The position numbers and the translations under genes were made by a program. The notes under the pieces are model-generated. The model was not told the origin of the DNA and made no database searches. It saw nothing but the letters and a program-made list of their open reading frames with translations. Of a stretch of 64,000 nucleotides of DNA, positions 22,608 to 34,795 are shown one piece after another; the stretch's first letter is position 1; the number at the start of each line of letters is the position of its first letter. Source of the DNA: Anadara kagoshimensis (Eukaryota > Mollusca > Bivalvia > Arcoida > Arcidae); the NCBI GenBank assembly GCA_021292105.1, contig CM037870.1, positions 20,181,424 to 20,245,423 of the forward strand. The letters run 5' to 3'.

Positions 22608-25600
22608 GTATGTATATGTTATCTATGTCAAATAAAAAAATCTACTTTTCCCGGCTGACCATTCTATTTATTTGTCCAGATTGGTATTTTTAGTGTGCAA
22701 GGTTGCCATTTAAGAACTTAAGTTTTTGGTACAAGTAACATACAAAATTTCAGTACTTTTAATTAGAAAAACTGCCGAAATGGAAAATATCCATCTTATT
22801 TGACGTTTTCATTTTATCCGTCCTTTTACATTGTACAAATCTCGTAAAAAAAGGATAAATCAGTCAAATTGGTCAAAAAAGGTTTATTAAATGTTAGCTT
22901 AAGAGTCATAAATCAATTTAAATGCCAATATGGGTGCTATTTTGACACCACCTCCTGATTTAAACAGATGGGAAACTGGTCTATTAAGGCTTAAAGGTTT
23001 AAAACTTAAACATGCAAATTACAATAACTGTCAACTTTTACCAAAGAATGAATAGCATGACTGATTGCACTGATTGGTATAACTGACAAGACCTGAAAAT
23101 CATCATCTCTATCAACAGGTAATTGCATGACCTTTATTAAAAACGGAATCATGGACTGGTATGTATGTAATGCTACTGCTAATTACAGTATATAATCCTT
23201 AATTAAGGGATTAACGAATGTCTATTACACAGTATTTATAGACTGTCTTGTCAACTGATAAGATCAATACATATATTGACATGTAGTCGTCTGTTAATTA
23301 CCATTTTTAATATCCTCACCAATTACAAGATTAAACACTCTGGATGCTGAATGTCATGTCCGGTTATTCTGATATGAGATAAAAATGTCAATTACACAAT
23401 TAACTGATTAAAAAATCTGGTTTAAACCTTATCTATGCATGCTATGGGTAATTGGAATTGAGAATTGGAATTAAGTGTCCCAGTCAAGATTCCTTCACAT
23501 ATATCCAGGTTGTCAGTTCTTGGAGAAAACAAGAGTGCCCAAATAAATCCACCAATTTTTGGCGAATGAACTGAAAAACTTTCTGACCTTTGGTTACTGA
23601 GTATTACATGTGTTTGAACCAAAGTAGTCCAAATCTCACTAAGACAGATTGGTAGTTTAAGATTTATTAATATAAATCAATTCCTGCTGCTGAGGCCTAG
23701 TGACAAGTCCAGAACAAATTGTTATCATTTGACTTATTGACTGGTGCTTAAGTCCCAAGATTTTGTAATGGTCACACACAGAAAATACTCTATTATATTT
23801 GATATTAAATATTCTTTTTAAAAAAAATTAGAACAAATAGTCAAAATTTTTGCTCTACTTTTCATAATATTTACTCGTGCTTGTGTGTTTTTCATTGCTG
23901 AAAGTTGAATTTTTTGGAGTTTTCCTCTAAAATTGTTTTTGAAATTTACACAGTAGATTGTTATAGATCAAATGATAGAAAAATAAATTTCAACAGTTTA
24001 ATAAGAAAATTGAACCATAATATGACAGAAAAAAAATGAGATTAAGTAATTTGGGAAAATCAGAAATTTTTGATAGGTTTTGGAATCATATTTACAGTGT
24101 TCTAAATTAAATTGATTTTTACTGTATACATGTATGCATAGGGAAATTCAAGCTAATTGGAAGTTTAGAAAAAAAGCTAGATTGAGTTGTACCGGTAAAT
24201 AATTTGAAATCGTAGAACACATGTTTAAATCAATTATATCCCGAGTTCATAAGACATGTATTTTCTAGCTTGCTTTTATTCCCCTTCGTTATCAATGTTC
24301 TTTGAATATACAGAGAGAGAATTGTTCTGAATAACCATGCAGAAAATAACATTGTATATATTGTATTAAGAATTTGTATTACAATTATGTCAAATTATGA
24401 TATTTCATGTTTGCTTTACAAAAATATTTAAAAAGAAAAAAAAAGAAAGAAAAAAAAAAAGAATTGTTATACATGTAGATGAGATTGACTTTACCATTAG
24501 GGTAATCTATGTGGACCTGTTCATTGGAAGATATATTCGTGTGTTTATTTTGTTTGATTTCTTAGAGTTATTCCCTCTTACACTATGTATATTGTGTCAA
24601 GTTTGACCTGGCCATTTGACCCTTAATTTGAATATTCAAACAGACATATCTTTTGTGTAATTTAGGGGCTATATAAAATTGCTGTATAAGGATAGATTGA
24701 ATTAATATTGGGTATCACATTTTATGGAAATGAAACATCATGTCTTACCTAAATCACACAGTCTAATAGCCCAATCTAATATTCAAATCAAAGGTCAAAC
24801 AGCCAGGTCAAACTTGAAACACTATTCAATTTCCAGTATATTTAGCATAAAGACATTGTTTTTATTATCAGTTGTTGTGGTCTAGGTAGCTCAGTTGGTA
24901 GTGCACTCGCCTTTAGTGTGGGAGGTCTTGGGTTCGATCTCTGGTCTCCCTTATGGTTATGCAGTCAAGGCTGTTGACTTACCATCTGTAACATATCTAA
25001 CACTGAATGGTTAGAAATAAAAATATTTTTCTTCTGAACCTTTAGACCATAGTTTTTATATTATTCTGGAAAAAAAACCCAAAAAAACAATAAAATTTAA
25101 ATAAAATAAAAAGTTGCTCTCCTACCAAGGTGAAAACAAAACCTGGTTTTAAATTAGCCAGTACTGATACGTCAGTCTATTGTTTGTTAAAATATACAAT
25201 ATGCATAACTACCTTTTAGGCCATATAAAATTAATTCCTAGATTTTCATCAAATTTTTTCAAAACTTGGACCCATAAAGGGGTGGGGTGGGGGTGTTATT
25301 TTTTATTTTCAGTTTCAAAAGAAATACAAATTGGACACTTACAACCATCATTTAAAGCCGGATCTGGATGGCAAAAACAAAAATAAACAAATAAAAAAAA
25401 TTCTGGGGTTGGCTGAAAAAGTGGGGCGGGTGGGGATGAATATCTTAGAATTAATTTTATATGGCCTTACACAATTACACTTATTTTAAAGCAGATCATT
25501 GTGAAATATGTATGTTAATCGAAACATTGATTCTAATTCTTAGATTTAGAATTAGTTACTTTAAATTTAAATTGGGTATCAAAATGTTTATTCAATAAAG

Positions 25601-28600
25601 CAGATAAAAGTGAAATATTTTTTTAAACGAAAAATTGATTCCAATTCACAGGTTTAGATTTAGAATTAGTTATATTAAATTTAAATCGGGTATCAAAATG
25701 TTTACTCGATGAGACAGATTTAGATATTTAACATCTTGTTTCTTTGAAAAAATAAAATATCAGATGAAAGTGAAAAATAGATTTAAACAACTTTTGTTTA
25801 CATGTATATGTATTACATAATGTGATTTCAATGAAAATTGATTTCTTTATTGTTGCAATAGATTTTTTCCAAATTGTAGATTTGCATCATGCTGTTGAAT
25901 ATTGAAGTTTTTCCATGTAATAGATTTTTTTCCAACTTCTAGATTTTCATTATGCTTCTTGAAAATTGAAGATTTTCCGAGTACCAGTAAATTCCACTTC
26001 AGAAAAATCAACTTTTAAGCTGTGGGGGAGTATAGAATTGAGTTTTACATACCAGTCAAGATTCTTTTACTTTCATCAAGGGGGTCAGTTCAGGAGTGGT
26101 TGGGGAAACTGTTCAAACTGGAGTTTCCAGAGAAAACCACCTGCCTTGGGCAAGTGAACTAACAAACTGTCTCACACTAGGGTCTGTCTTGAATGGGATT
26201 TGAACCCAGGTGGAAAGAGACACTTTGATCCATAAGCACAAGCTTTAGACCAATTGGCCACCAGGGTCCCTTGTGTCTTTTAAAGACAAGTATTATAAAA
26301 ATTATCAGGTATCATTTTTAACACCATTCAGGCTGTCTTCTTGTTGAGAAATCGTAAAAATTACTGGCAAGTCATTTTTAAGCTGTATTAGTCACCTGAA
26401 ACATCATGTCCAATCTGGTTCCAATTAGATATGTGTGAGAAAATTTCCACTGATATATGCCACTGCTTTGGACTGCTTGGCCACCAGGGTCCTCTTTAGT
26501 AATAATTTTGCAGTGCAGTATGAACCCCAAAGCTGCTGGCGTACAACCACTAGTCAAAAAGTAATCCCAATTTTTAAAACGTCGGAAGGATAAAAAATTG
26601 TAAAACCGAAACACAATTCTCAGAAAAAGCAGGGTTGGCATTCCTACTAGTTTGCACATGAACACATTGTATAAAGGGAAAAAAATTGTTTATATTTGTT
26701 TTATGTTACAGAAGTGGATTCCTGAATGTTGACAACCAGGATTTGAGAAAGTTAAGAGAAAGTTTTTTGAGTCATAGGAATATTAAAGCTGTAGATATTA
26801 AGTCTTTAAGAGATTTGCCTTGTCACCAGGTAAGCAGAGATCGTTCAATCTTCATGCAAAAGTTACCGGTAATTTGGAGTAAGTTTTATGCCCTAGTCAA
26901 GATTCTTTCACTGGTATCGAGGCAAATACTTTTGAGATGGTTAAGGAAACCAGAGTACCTGGAGCATAAAACATCATTACACCACTCCACTTTGGAATAT
27001 ATGTTACGGTAGGTACTCTGTGAAATGTTTGATTTTGAAATTATTTTATAAGTTTGTGAATTGGCCCTTGTAATTGTGAAGATTAGTGGTCAAATAGCCA
27101 AAATTACAGTAATTTGGAAATAAATCAAACTTATTTAATATTATTAGTTATAAGTTCATTTTTGACAAAAAAATTTATACCCCCTGCAAACTAGTTTGAG
27201 AGGGGTATATATGAATCACCATATCTGTCTGTCTGTCCATGTAAAATCATGTCTGGACCATATCTCATAATTGCATTCAACAACTGCCATAAAACTTCAT
27301 ATGAAGCATCTTTATAGTCCAAAGTTTTGTCATGACTTTGAACCAAGGTCATATCAGAAAGGTCAAGGTCACAAGAAAACATTAAATCCTTGTAGATGTT
27401 GCTTTTTTTTTGGCTCTCAATAGACAGTTTTAGTTTTATAAATTGTGAAAATCAGTTTGGTGTTAGTGAAAAAACTATATCAATTTTAATTGTGAATGTA
27501 CCCAATATCATTCCAAAATATTTCCCAGTGACTTACTTATTGCCCGTGACGCCTTTGGCGTATAGGGCAGTAACGAGGATTTCCCAGTGAGAACACTGTT
27601 TTATCATTTGTATAATGTCTATTTTAGGTTTCAAAAACTGATGATATTGGTAACAACAATGGAAATCGGAATAGTTTTAACAATGGAAAAAAGATTAACA
27701 GCAATGAAAATCAGAATGGTTTAAACAATAAAATTGTTGCTAAGACCGAGGACAGTAACACAAATCTGAATGATGTTAGCAACCATTACGTTACAAATGT
27801 ACATTCATTATCGTTACTGCCCCCTTTGTGCAAGTGGTGTCGGAACAGGAAACCAGTTTTGCTACATGATCAGTATCCTTATGAAGCTTTTTGGGATTTT
27901 GATGAAAATTTAACAAGAGATAGTTCGCCAATTTTTAACAAGTCTGAGCTTACTGATAAGTTAATGAAAACGGAAGAGTCAAAGAAAACAGAGAAGACAG
28001 AAATTATTTTTGGTGAAAAGGAGACATCAAGATTAGATACAAAATGCAATGACGTAAAAAGTAGCTTTAAGAGACAACCACTGTTTCAAAATTTCTCAAC
28101 TTCAAATTGCACCAATGTTGCAGAGAAAACGGATGTATCATGTGATTCACATATCAGTAGAGTTGTTCCTCAAGTTAGCAATAAAAGTCAAATTCAGGAG
28201 TCTACTAATGAACTTATAAAACAGAAAAAATTGGGCACTAATAAATCATATGATGTCGAGAGACATGATTCAAATGCAGAAATCAGAAGAAATTTAGACA
28301 CAAGGCCAAACATGGAAAATATTAAGCGTGAAAGGGAATCAGCTTACTTCACAGGAAGTAGAAAAGATCAAGTTAAAATGTCAAGGTCATCTGAAGAAAT
28401 TACAAAGCCAGAGTTTGCTGGCAACAAATCTTCTTACAGTTTTAATGATAATAGAAAATTTGATGATAATGATGGCAGCAGTTTAGACAAAGTGAATTGT
28501 AATGTCTCAAATGACAACAATGTGGAAAAAGATGGAAGTTCAGAAATTGAAACTTGTCCTTTATGTCAAACTGTGTTTGCAAAAGGGTAAGAACTTCAGT

Positions 28601-29324
28601 TATTTTGTTTGTCCAAAAATTACTGGGTACTACCAAATATTGGTAGATTTCCCTTTGAAAAAATGACTAAATGTCCCAAATTGACCCCTAAAATTCTCCA
28701 AGTTAAGTTTGGTGCCTGTTCAGCTATATTGGCCTTGACAACTTTTGTTTAAGGTTGCTATACAGTGGAATCCATCTAGTGAGCAACTTCTGGACTGAAA
28801 ATTTTGTTTGGACTACATGGTTTACATGGGGTTAAGTGGGGTTATGAAATTTAATACCCCAGTCAAAATTCTTTCACTGATGTTGAGGCGGTCAGTTCAG
28901 GGATGGTGAAGAAATCCAGATTGCCAAGAGAAAACCATCAACCTTCGCCAAACAAACTCATAAACTTTCTCACACACACACATAGATATGGCCCAACTGG
29001 GATTCAAAGCTAACTGGCTTAGTGGTTGGTTTTCATGGGTCAGTGTACCAAATAATATGAACAAGTTTAGTTGAAATGTGTAATGGTGTTTTATGAACCA
29101 GTTAAGATTCTTTCACTTATAATTATATCGAGGTGATCATTTCAGAGATAGTAAAAGTAACAGGAGTCTCTGGAGGAAATGAATGACCTTTGGAACTGGT
29201 AAGAAAACTGACAAACAATATTAATGAGACACATGTTCTAGTAAACTATCCAGTTTACAGATTTTTGTGCTTCCTCAATCAGATTTTGGTTATGACAGTT
29301 TGCCATGTAATAAATAATTGTGAT

Positions 29325-29420
<96 letters not shown>

Positions 29421-29499
29421 TTTTAGGATGAAGCAGATAGATAAAGATGGTCATATTGCTGCTTGTTTTGCTGCTTCAAGTGATGATGTTGCCTGGTAA
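22279..29499 (+). CDS. FAAP20: FAAP20 homologue, Fanconi anaemia core-complex subunit (4 coding exons, 492 aa)
   Basis: Coding exons are 22279-22607, 26712-26829, 27628-28586 and 29427-29499; all junctions are GT-AG and the phases match. The basic start (KRPKLSLKRK) resembles the N-terminus of vertebrate FAAP20. Residues about 111-149 resemble the FANCA-binding segment. Residues 150-458 are a polar, Ser/Asn/Lys-rich, probably disordered stretch. The C-terminus is a UBZ2-type zinc finger with ligands C459, C462, H478 and C482, and a D-D-V-A-W end. The vertebrate protein also ends in a Trp that contacts ubiquitin. In vertebrates FAAP20 stabilises FANCA and guides the core complex to ubiquitin at DNA crosslinks; the same nuclear role is inferred here. 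It is about 2.7 times the length of human FAAP20 (180 aa). Identity rests on the two ends; the middle is lineage-specific. Confidence 0.85.
24598..24817. mobile_element. Palindromic MITE in FAAP20 intron 1
   Basis: It starts TCAAGTTTGACCTGGC..ATTTGACC and ends GGTCAAACAGCCAGGTCAAACTTGA. The ends are inverse copies of each other, with further pairing inward ('aatttgaatattcaaa' against 'atattcaaat'). About 220 bp, no ORF. Confidence 0.7.
24884..24965 (+). mobile_element. SINE family A head fragment
   Basis: It has an A-box-like AGGTAGCTCAGTTGGTAGTG and a B-box-like GGGTTCGATC. The body that follows in the 12842 copy is not recognisable here, so this is a 5' fragment. It is not a functional tRNA gene: the loops and acceptor stem do not close. 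Confidence 0.65.
25218..25467. mobile_element. Short TIR element in FAAP20 intron 1
   Basis: The left end AGGCCATATAAAATTAATTC is mirrored at the right end as GAATTAATTTTATATGGCCT. The 250-bp interior is AT-rich and non-coding. Confidence 0.7.
26050..26275 (-). mobile_element. SINE family B copy (minus strand)
   Basis: On + it reads 'accagtcaagattctttta..', then 'ggtcagttcagg', 'ccagagaaaaccacctgcc', 'gggatttgaaccca' (inverse B-box) and 'agaccaattggccaccagggtcc' (inverse A-box head). It is about 225 bp and diverged. A head fragment of the same family follows near 26470-26500. Confidence 0.65.
26712..26829 (+). CDS. FAAP20: FAAP20 coding exon 2
   Basis: Encodes the end of Arg110 to Gln149, containing SGFLNVDNQDLRKLRESFLS and a LRDLPCHQ end. 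Position and amphipathic character match the FANCA-binding stretch of vertebrate FAAP20, but similarity is modest. Acceptor TTACAG|AAGT, donor CACCAG|GTAAGC. Confidence 0.8.
27628..28586 (+). CDS. FAAP20: FAAP20 coding exon 3
   Basis: A 959-nt exon encoding residues 150-468. It has an Asn-rich start, a CKWCRNRK patch, a YPYEAFWDFDENL aromatic patch near the middle of the exon's first half, then a long charged Ser/Lys/Glu region. It ends in CPLCQTVFAK, the first half of the zinc finger. The polar bias suggests disorder. Acceptor TTTTAG|GTTT, donor AAAGG|GTAAGA. Confidence 0.85.
29325..29424 (+). repeat. (TTGA)n(TTTA)n microsatellite abutting a splice acceptor
   Basis: About 12 TTGA/ATTG units run into about 12 TTTA units and end at the TTTTAG acceptor of FAAP20 exon 4. 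The microsatellite therefore serves as the polypyrimidine tract of that acceptor. Confidence 0.9.
29427..29499 (+). CDS. FAAP20: FAAP20 coding exon 4 (end of the UBZ finger)
   Basis: 73 nt encoding the last part of the zinc finger (MKQIDKDGHIAACF) with ligands H478 and C482, and the tail ASSDDVAW-stop. The split Gly codon joins exon 3 in frame. An AATAAA lies at about 29557, 58 nt past the stop. Confidence 0.9.
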
Positions 29500-29690
29500 T
29501 CATCATAGCATCAAAGACTTCCATCAACAACCCAAGATCTTCATTTCAAGTGTTTTAATAAAAAAAATTAACATTTACACACCATTGTTGGTTTTCTGTA
29601 AATTTATATTTAGTTTAATTGAGAAAACACACATCCTAATGCCAAGTTGGTTACTATACACAGGCTGCTAGAGACATGTGGCTCTATATG

Positions 29691-30155
29691 CACTAGAAGG
29701 GGGTTTTACCGGAATAATTGCGAAATTCCGGAATAGTTAGACACTTTCCGTAATCTTTGGAAAAATCCGGAATCTTAAGACAAAAATCCGAAATAATAAG
29801 TCAAAATCCGAAATAATAAGTCAAAATCCGAAATAATTAGGCAAAATCCGGAATAATCAGACAAAATCCGGAATAATCGGTCAAAATCCGGAATAATAAG
29901 GCTATATTTTTTACGGTAAATTTTCCGGAATCTAAAGATTCCGGATTTTGTCTGATTATTCCGGATTTTGTCTAATTATTTCGGATTTTGCCTAATTATT
30001 TCGGATTTTGACTTATTATTCCGGAAAATGTCCAATTATTACGGTAAAGTATTTTAAAAAATTTAAATTTTCAATTCGCGCCATTTTGTCGTTTTTCACC
30101 AACGTGCAAATAGTCGCACTTTCAAGAAAACTGTGTAAGGGGAAAAAAATACCTA
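29691..30155. repeat. Left TIR of the CACTA-like element
   Basis: At least seven AAAATCCGRAATAAT motifs point one way (29760-29900). Four or more point the other way (29935-30030), after a TTTACGGTAAATTTTCCGG hinge. Such subterminal repeats are usual transposase-binding sites in this superfamily. Confidence 0.85.
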
Positions 30156-30688
30156 AAACTATCTATCACTTAGCTCGACAGCAGTCGACATCCTTTCATA
30201 CAGAGGCTTTCCGTACGAACGCATGTGCGCATGCGCGGATGTATCGTGTTGATACCGTGCTGAAGCAGAGACATATATATGTCTCTGGTTGAAGCTAACA
30301 AAGATTTATGAAGGATTAACTTTAATTTCTTAATAATGTTTTGAAATATTAAAAACATTAATTTATTCCTCATAAGTTTGATGTTTTTGATTAATTTTAG
30401 AGATTTTGGGACTTATTACGTTTGAAATTTTTAATCTTTCAATATAGATAAAGAGGGTAATATAAAAAAATTATATAATAAGCTTTTGGGGCTACTTAAC
30501 TTTTATTAAAAAAAACCCAGGTTTTTACGTAAAAAACTCACTGTATATATAGACGGAGTTATATGACATGATACCTATGATAAACTGATACAGGTATGTG
30601 AATAAAATAAAAAAACTGCTTCATTTATTCATATGCCTACCATTTATATCGACATGCATCACTTAAAAAGTTAATTTCAACAAATATG
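30156..30688. other. CACTA-like element interior, left part
   Basis: Non-coding. A small hairpin 'agagacatatatatgtctct' lies near 30267-30286. No transposase segment was recognised in six frames. Confidence 0.45.
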
Positions 30689-32476
30689 CAGTGGCGGATC
30701 CAGCGGGGGTTGGGGGTTTCTCTCAAAACGCAAATTGTCACTCAACCAGAGGACCAGGTAATTAGTGGTACTGGTTAATTATCCGCGTACAGGTAGTAAA
30801 TTGCTATCAGGTGATGATGTAATGTGCCAGTTCGCTTAGGCATGAAAGAAGTCAGGTAGTACTGACCAGTCTTAAGTGATAATGTTATTTACCTGATCGC
30901 TGAGGCATGAAAGAAATCAGTAGATGTCGTTAATTAGGAATACTAATTAAGAGACTTCGGTCTTGTCAAAAAGACTGAATTTTAACCATGATCGTTATCA
31001 ATACTCCAAGCGTAATTCTTCTTCGAGGAAAGATTCCATAAAGAATGTGATTTCATCAATCATACGTGAATTATTTAATTCGACTTTTCAAACCAAAGGA
31101 CATGGTCCAGAGAGAGAGAGAGAGAGAGAGAAAAAGAGAGAGAGAGAGAGAGGAGAGCTAATTCAGAATATTACATTTTTTAGCACACGATTATCATTTT
31201 TGTATACTTTTATAGCGCGAATAAAAGCCCCACTTTTTATGCATTAAAAAAATTAATTGGTTTAAATGACAAAAATCAGTCTCTATTCGTCCGTTTATCG
31301 GCTATATGAATCTAAAATGATCAGTGCTCTTTTCTGATGACGGGATTCTTGTGTGTCGCACCTGTGATATACCATTTTTTAAATTTAATCAAAAACTACA
31401 TTAAAAAATTGTATTGTCCATGTCATATACCATTTTTTTTGAATGTATTTTTTTATATTAAATTCATAAAATAGTATACGAGTAGTATGGTATCCGCATG
31501 ACACACCTTTAATACACAATGCTGAAACTGACTAAATTAGTCATTTTAAAACTAATAATATAATAACATTCACTTGAAAGTACAGGAGAGGTAGATGACC
31601 TACCACTTCGATAGCAGCCAGCATAATTGGTAGAGTGCTCGCTCTGTAAATTTGAGGTCGCAGGTTTTGTCCCTCGTTCTGACCCAAGACTTGAAAATGT
31701 CCCGGGTAGTGACTGTTCGCTCGACATTAGAAATGAAAGCGGGTCTTTCGGACAAACCTTAAAAACCGAGGCCTCTTGTCACCGCAGACATGGCACGATG
31801 AAAAATCCTTACTCATAATGCCACCAGCGCAAAGCACAGCTAAATTATTCTGCACCTACACCTGTAGCTGGTGACGTCTCGATAAAAGTGAAATATTCCT
31901 GACTTGGACGTTAAACCCCGTTAATTAATGATCAATCAGCCACAGGTCCGGGATGCAAACAAAGATATTTTCCACTCATGAGCGTGAAGTTTATCAACCG
32001 GACTGAATCACCCTGGCCACCAGATCACGTCCATCCATTATCCGGCGACCAAATAAATTCAAAACACAGGTATCCCTCAGAAGGATCGACGTATCGATCT
32101 ACCATTTCCAAGGGGCCAACAACCTCTCTTCTAGAAATGTGTTGCACTACTACACCTCGACAGATAAAGAGACTGACACCACAAGTTACCGACGGCGACG
32201 AATTTCGACAGTACAGTTTCTGACTCATTGACACTAATAGACCCCTGTCAGTCTGCCGTCAATGTTAAATTTTTTGAAAAAGGCTGATTAGTTCTTTAAC
32301 TCGCTTACATCCACCTTGAATGTAAGGTAAGAAGGAGTTACGACAGGGTTCTAGATGCAGGAAATCGCATCTATGTAATAAAAAAGTAAATTATGCCCCA
32401 GACCTTCCTAGGACATCGCGTTTTCGGCGCGAACTTGTGCCCCCCCCCTTTCAACAAGACTCTGGATCCGCCCCAT
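30689..32476. mobile_element. Nested TIR element (GGCGGATCC ends)
   Basis: The left end reads CAGTGGCGGATCCAGCGGGG. The right end, inverted, reads GGGGCGGATCCAGAG and then a G-rich stretch; the match is imperfect. The interior holds a GA-rich microsatellite (31112-31151) and a decayed family A SINE. No coding region recognised; superfamily uncertain. Confidence 0.5.
31610..31940 (+). mobile_element. SINE family A, decayed copy
   Basis: It matches the 12842 copy along its length: 'ggtagagtgctcgctctg', 'gacccaagacttgaaa', 'agtgactgttcgctcg', 'gtagctggtgacgtctcgataaaagtgaaatattcctgact' and 'gacgttaaacccc'. The A-box half is mutated. Confidence 0.85.
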
Positions 32477-32548
32477 GTGAAAATTCTTTCATTATAATAT
32501 TTTCAGACAACAAACAAATATTGAGTAGAGGGCTCATATTTATTTATT

Positions 32549-32596
<48 letters not shown>

Positions 32597-33070
32597 TGGT
32601 CAATCAAACACAGGTCCGGGATTCAAACAATTTATTTATTTCAATAGTGGCAGTTTGACTACTAGTCGTTGAAATTAGGAAGGTGTAAATTAAGTATAAT
32701 AAACATATCACGGTTACTAATTAATTACCATCGGCATACTTCACCAACAACTTACGTAACTATTGATAACGGAAGCAAATTCAAAACCCTTTAACCTGTT
32801 AACCGTGGCAGACGAATGGTATAGTCCACGTGACAAATTTACCGGTATGGTGTTAATCTCATTAATTACCTAGATTTATTTGAATGGAAACTTACCGAGG
32901 TAATCTTCTTCCCAATCTCTGTTCCCAATAGTAGTAATATGCATGATATGACAACTTTTACCATTAAATACCCGTGTGTATTATTCAAATAAATAAATAA
33001 ATAAATAAATAAATAGAGAGGGAGAGGGGGTAAGTGACGGAGAGAAGACTACCGTATCTTTGAATTCAAG

Positions 33071-33105
<35 letters not shown>

Positions 33106-34795
33106 ATATCATAGAAAGGGAGAGGGGGTTAGTGAACGAGAGAAGACTACAGCATCTTTAAATTACACGCATCAGTTTTAAACTGTCATGATTTAATATT
33201 TCTTATTATATGACTTCGCGGTTAATAAATTTGTATTTAAATAAATAAATAAATAAATAAATAAACCATCATTTCATCAAGTAAAACTAGTAAATCTTTC
33301 TGCACTATCGTCTTCATGTGAAGATCCTTGGATCTAATAAAAATGTATTTCCTGACCTGATTTTAGTATATGGAGAGAGAGAGAGAGAGGTGTTTTTTTT
33401 TAATCGAAACTTTTTCCACAAACGAACGTTTATAAAATTTGTCAATATTGCAAGATTTTATAATCGTAGAAGAGGGCCATGATCATGACACATTCAATCA
33501 TCAGTCGGAGCGTTACTTTACAATCATTAATTCATGACCGGTCGCTCTTTTGGATTTTCGTGTGAAAAAAAACAATTATCATATCGGTTCCATCTACGAC
33601 ATTTAATACAGTGTTGGTTTTATATTGGCGTTCAAAGCAAGGTTGATCCCATCTACGATGTGTACAGTGTTATATGTTACCATATTTTCATCTTTTGACA
33701 ACGCGCATTCCTTGTTTATATATTAGCAGCAACATTTGTATAAGTACATGTGTAATTTATCGTTTTTACGGGGAAAGTAATAGATGGTTATGTAATGACG
33801 TTAACCACTAGTGCCAGTAATGGTGATCTAACGGACGAACCATCCGTTCTGGAAAGCAAGATACTAAATTTAACGATGAACACGCCTGCTGCATGATCTG
33901 TGATAATTTAACAAATGTAATTAGTATAATTAATCACATGTATGAAAATGGTGTGATCCCCAAATGCCTAACATCATGAGAGATGGGGATTAAGGGGCCT
34001 ATTCAAGGATGTTTTACCTGTAATTTTACCTATAATTTACCTGTATTTTAATGTCATCATAATCAATTATTGTTATCCCCATTATATGAGATATAGTTAC
34101 ATAATTATATGTATCTTAACTAATTATATAAGAGAACACGTGAACGACCATTGCATAACAATTTAACTGTGAACATGGTAAATTAATAACTATTTTTAAT
34201 TATACAGCACCATAACAAGTCAGAAATTACGGTTTTTTAGTATCCGCGGGATAGTGTAAATCAAGCGTTCAAGGTTCATACAGTGTATAAGAAAATAAAA
34301 AGTCATCGCAGCCAAGTGGTTATGTAATCGATAATTTTATCCGGGTGAAAATGTGTCCGGGAGGATATACTTTCATGGCAAAATCTATCCGGCGGAATAA
34401 ATGACATGGCTTATCCTTGTATTGTATATGAACAATATTTACCTGTAAAATATTAGCCACGGATCAAAGAAAATATTATTCTACAAAAATATTACATGTG
34501 GATAAAATAAACCTTTACAGTTTCCCATTCAATGTACATTATTTAGAAATTATCTACACTCGCTATAAATCTACTGTATTTTTTGTTCGTGGAAGTATAA
34601 TAAACATTTATATTTTAACATATAAATTCTTCCTATTTACAAAGGACATATTAATTTATAAATAAATTTCCGATATTTTATTTACCGTAGTTTAGAAAAC
34701 TTGATAAAATAAATACATCGGCACGGTGAACATCATACAGGCAAATTAAAAATGGCGGCTGATCGAGGGCGGAACATTTATTACAAGTATTTGTA
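32477..34795. repeat. CACTA-like element interior with TTTA/AAAT microsatellites
   Basis: A TTTA run at 32532-32596 and AAAT runs near 32986-33016, 33071-33109 and 33235-33266. A roughly 95-bp unit (AAAT run plus 'gggagagggggt-agtga-cgagagaagactac') is duplicated at about 32985-33060 and 33070-33165. No gene recognised. Confidence 0.6.

Larger units (their letters stand above)
22608..26711 (+). other. FAAP20 intron 1
   Basis: A 4.1 kb intron. It carries a family B SINE fragment (-, about 23440-23620), a palindromic MITE (24598-24817), a family A SINE head (about 24884-24965), a TIR element (25218-25467), a diverged tandem duplication of about 115 bp (about 25495-25745), and family B SINE sequence (-, 26050-26275). 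No further exon is needed for the frame. Confidence 0.75.

Noticed and set aside
26686..27012. 108-codon reading frame taken as a whole
   Set aside because: Only 26712-26829 is coding. The rest runs through the GTAAGC donor into a minus-strand family B SINE fragment.
27826..28590. Single-exon gene
   Set aside because: It has no ATG start and continues upstream to a splice acceptor at 27627. It is exon 3 of the FAAP20 homologue.
32025..32234. Opposed open frames inside the CACTA-like element as a transposase
   Set aside because: They are short, overlap on both strands and carry no catalytic motifs; the region is locally GC-richer, which alone explains the open frames.
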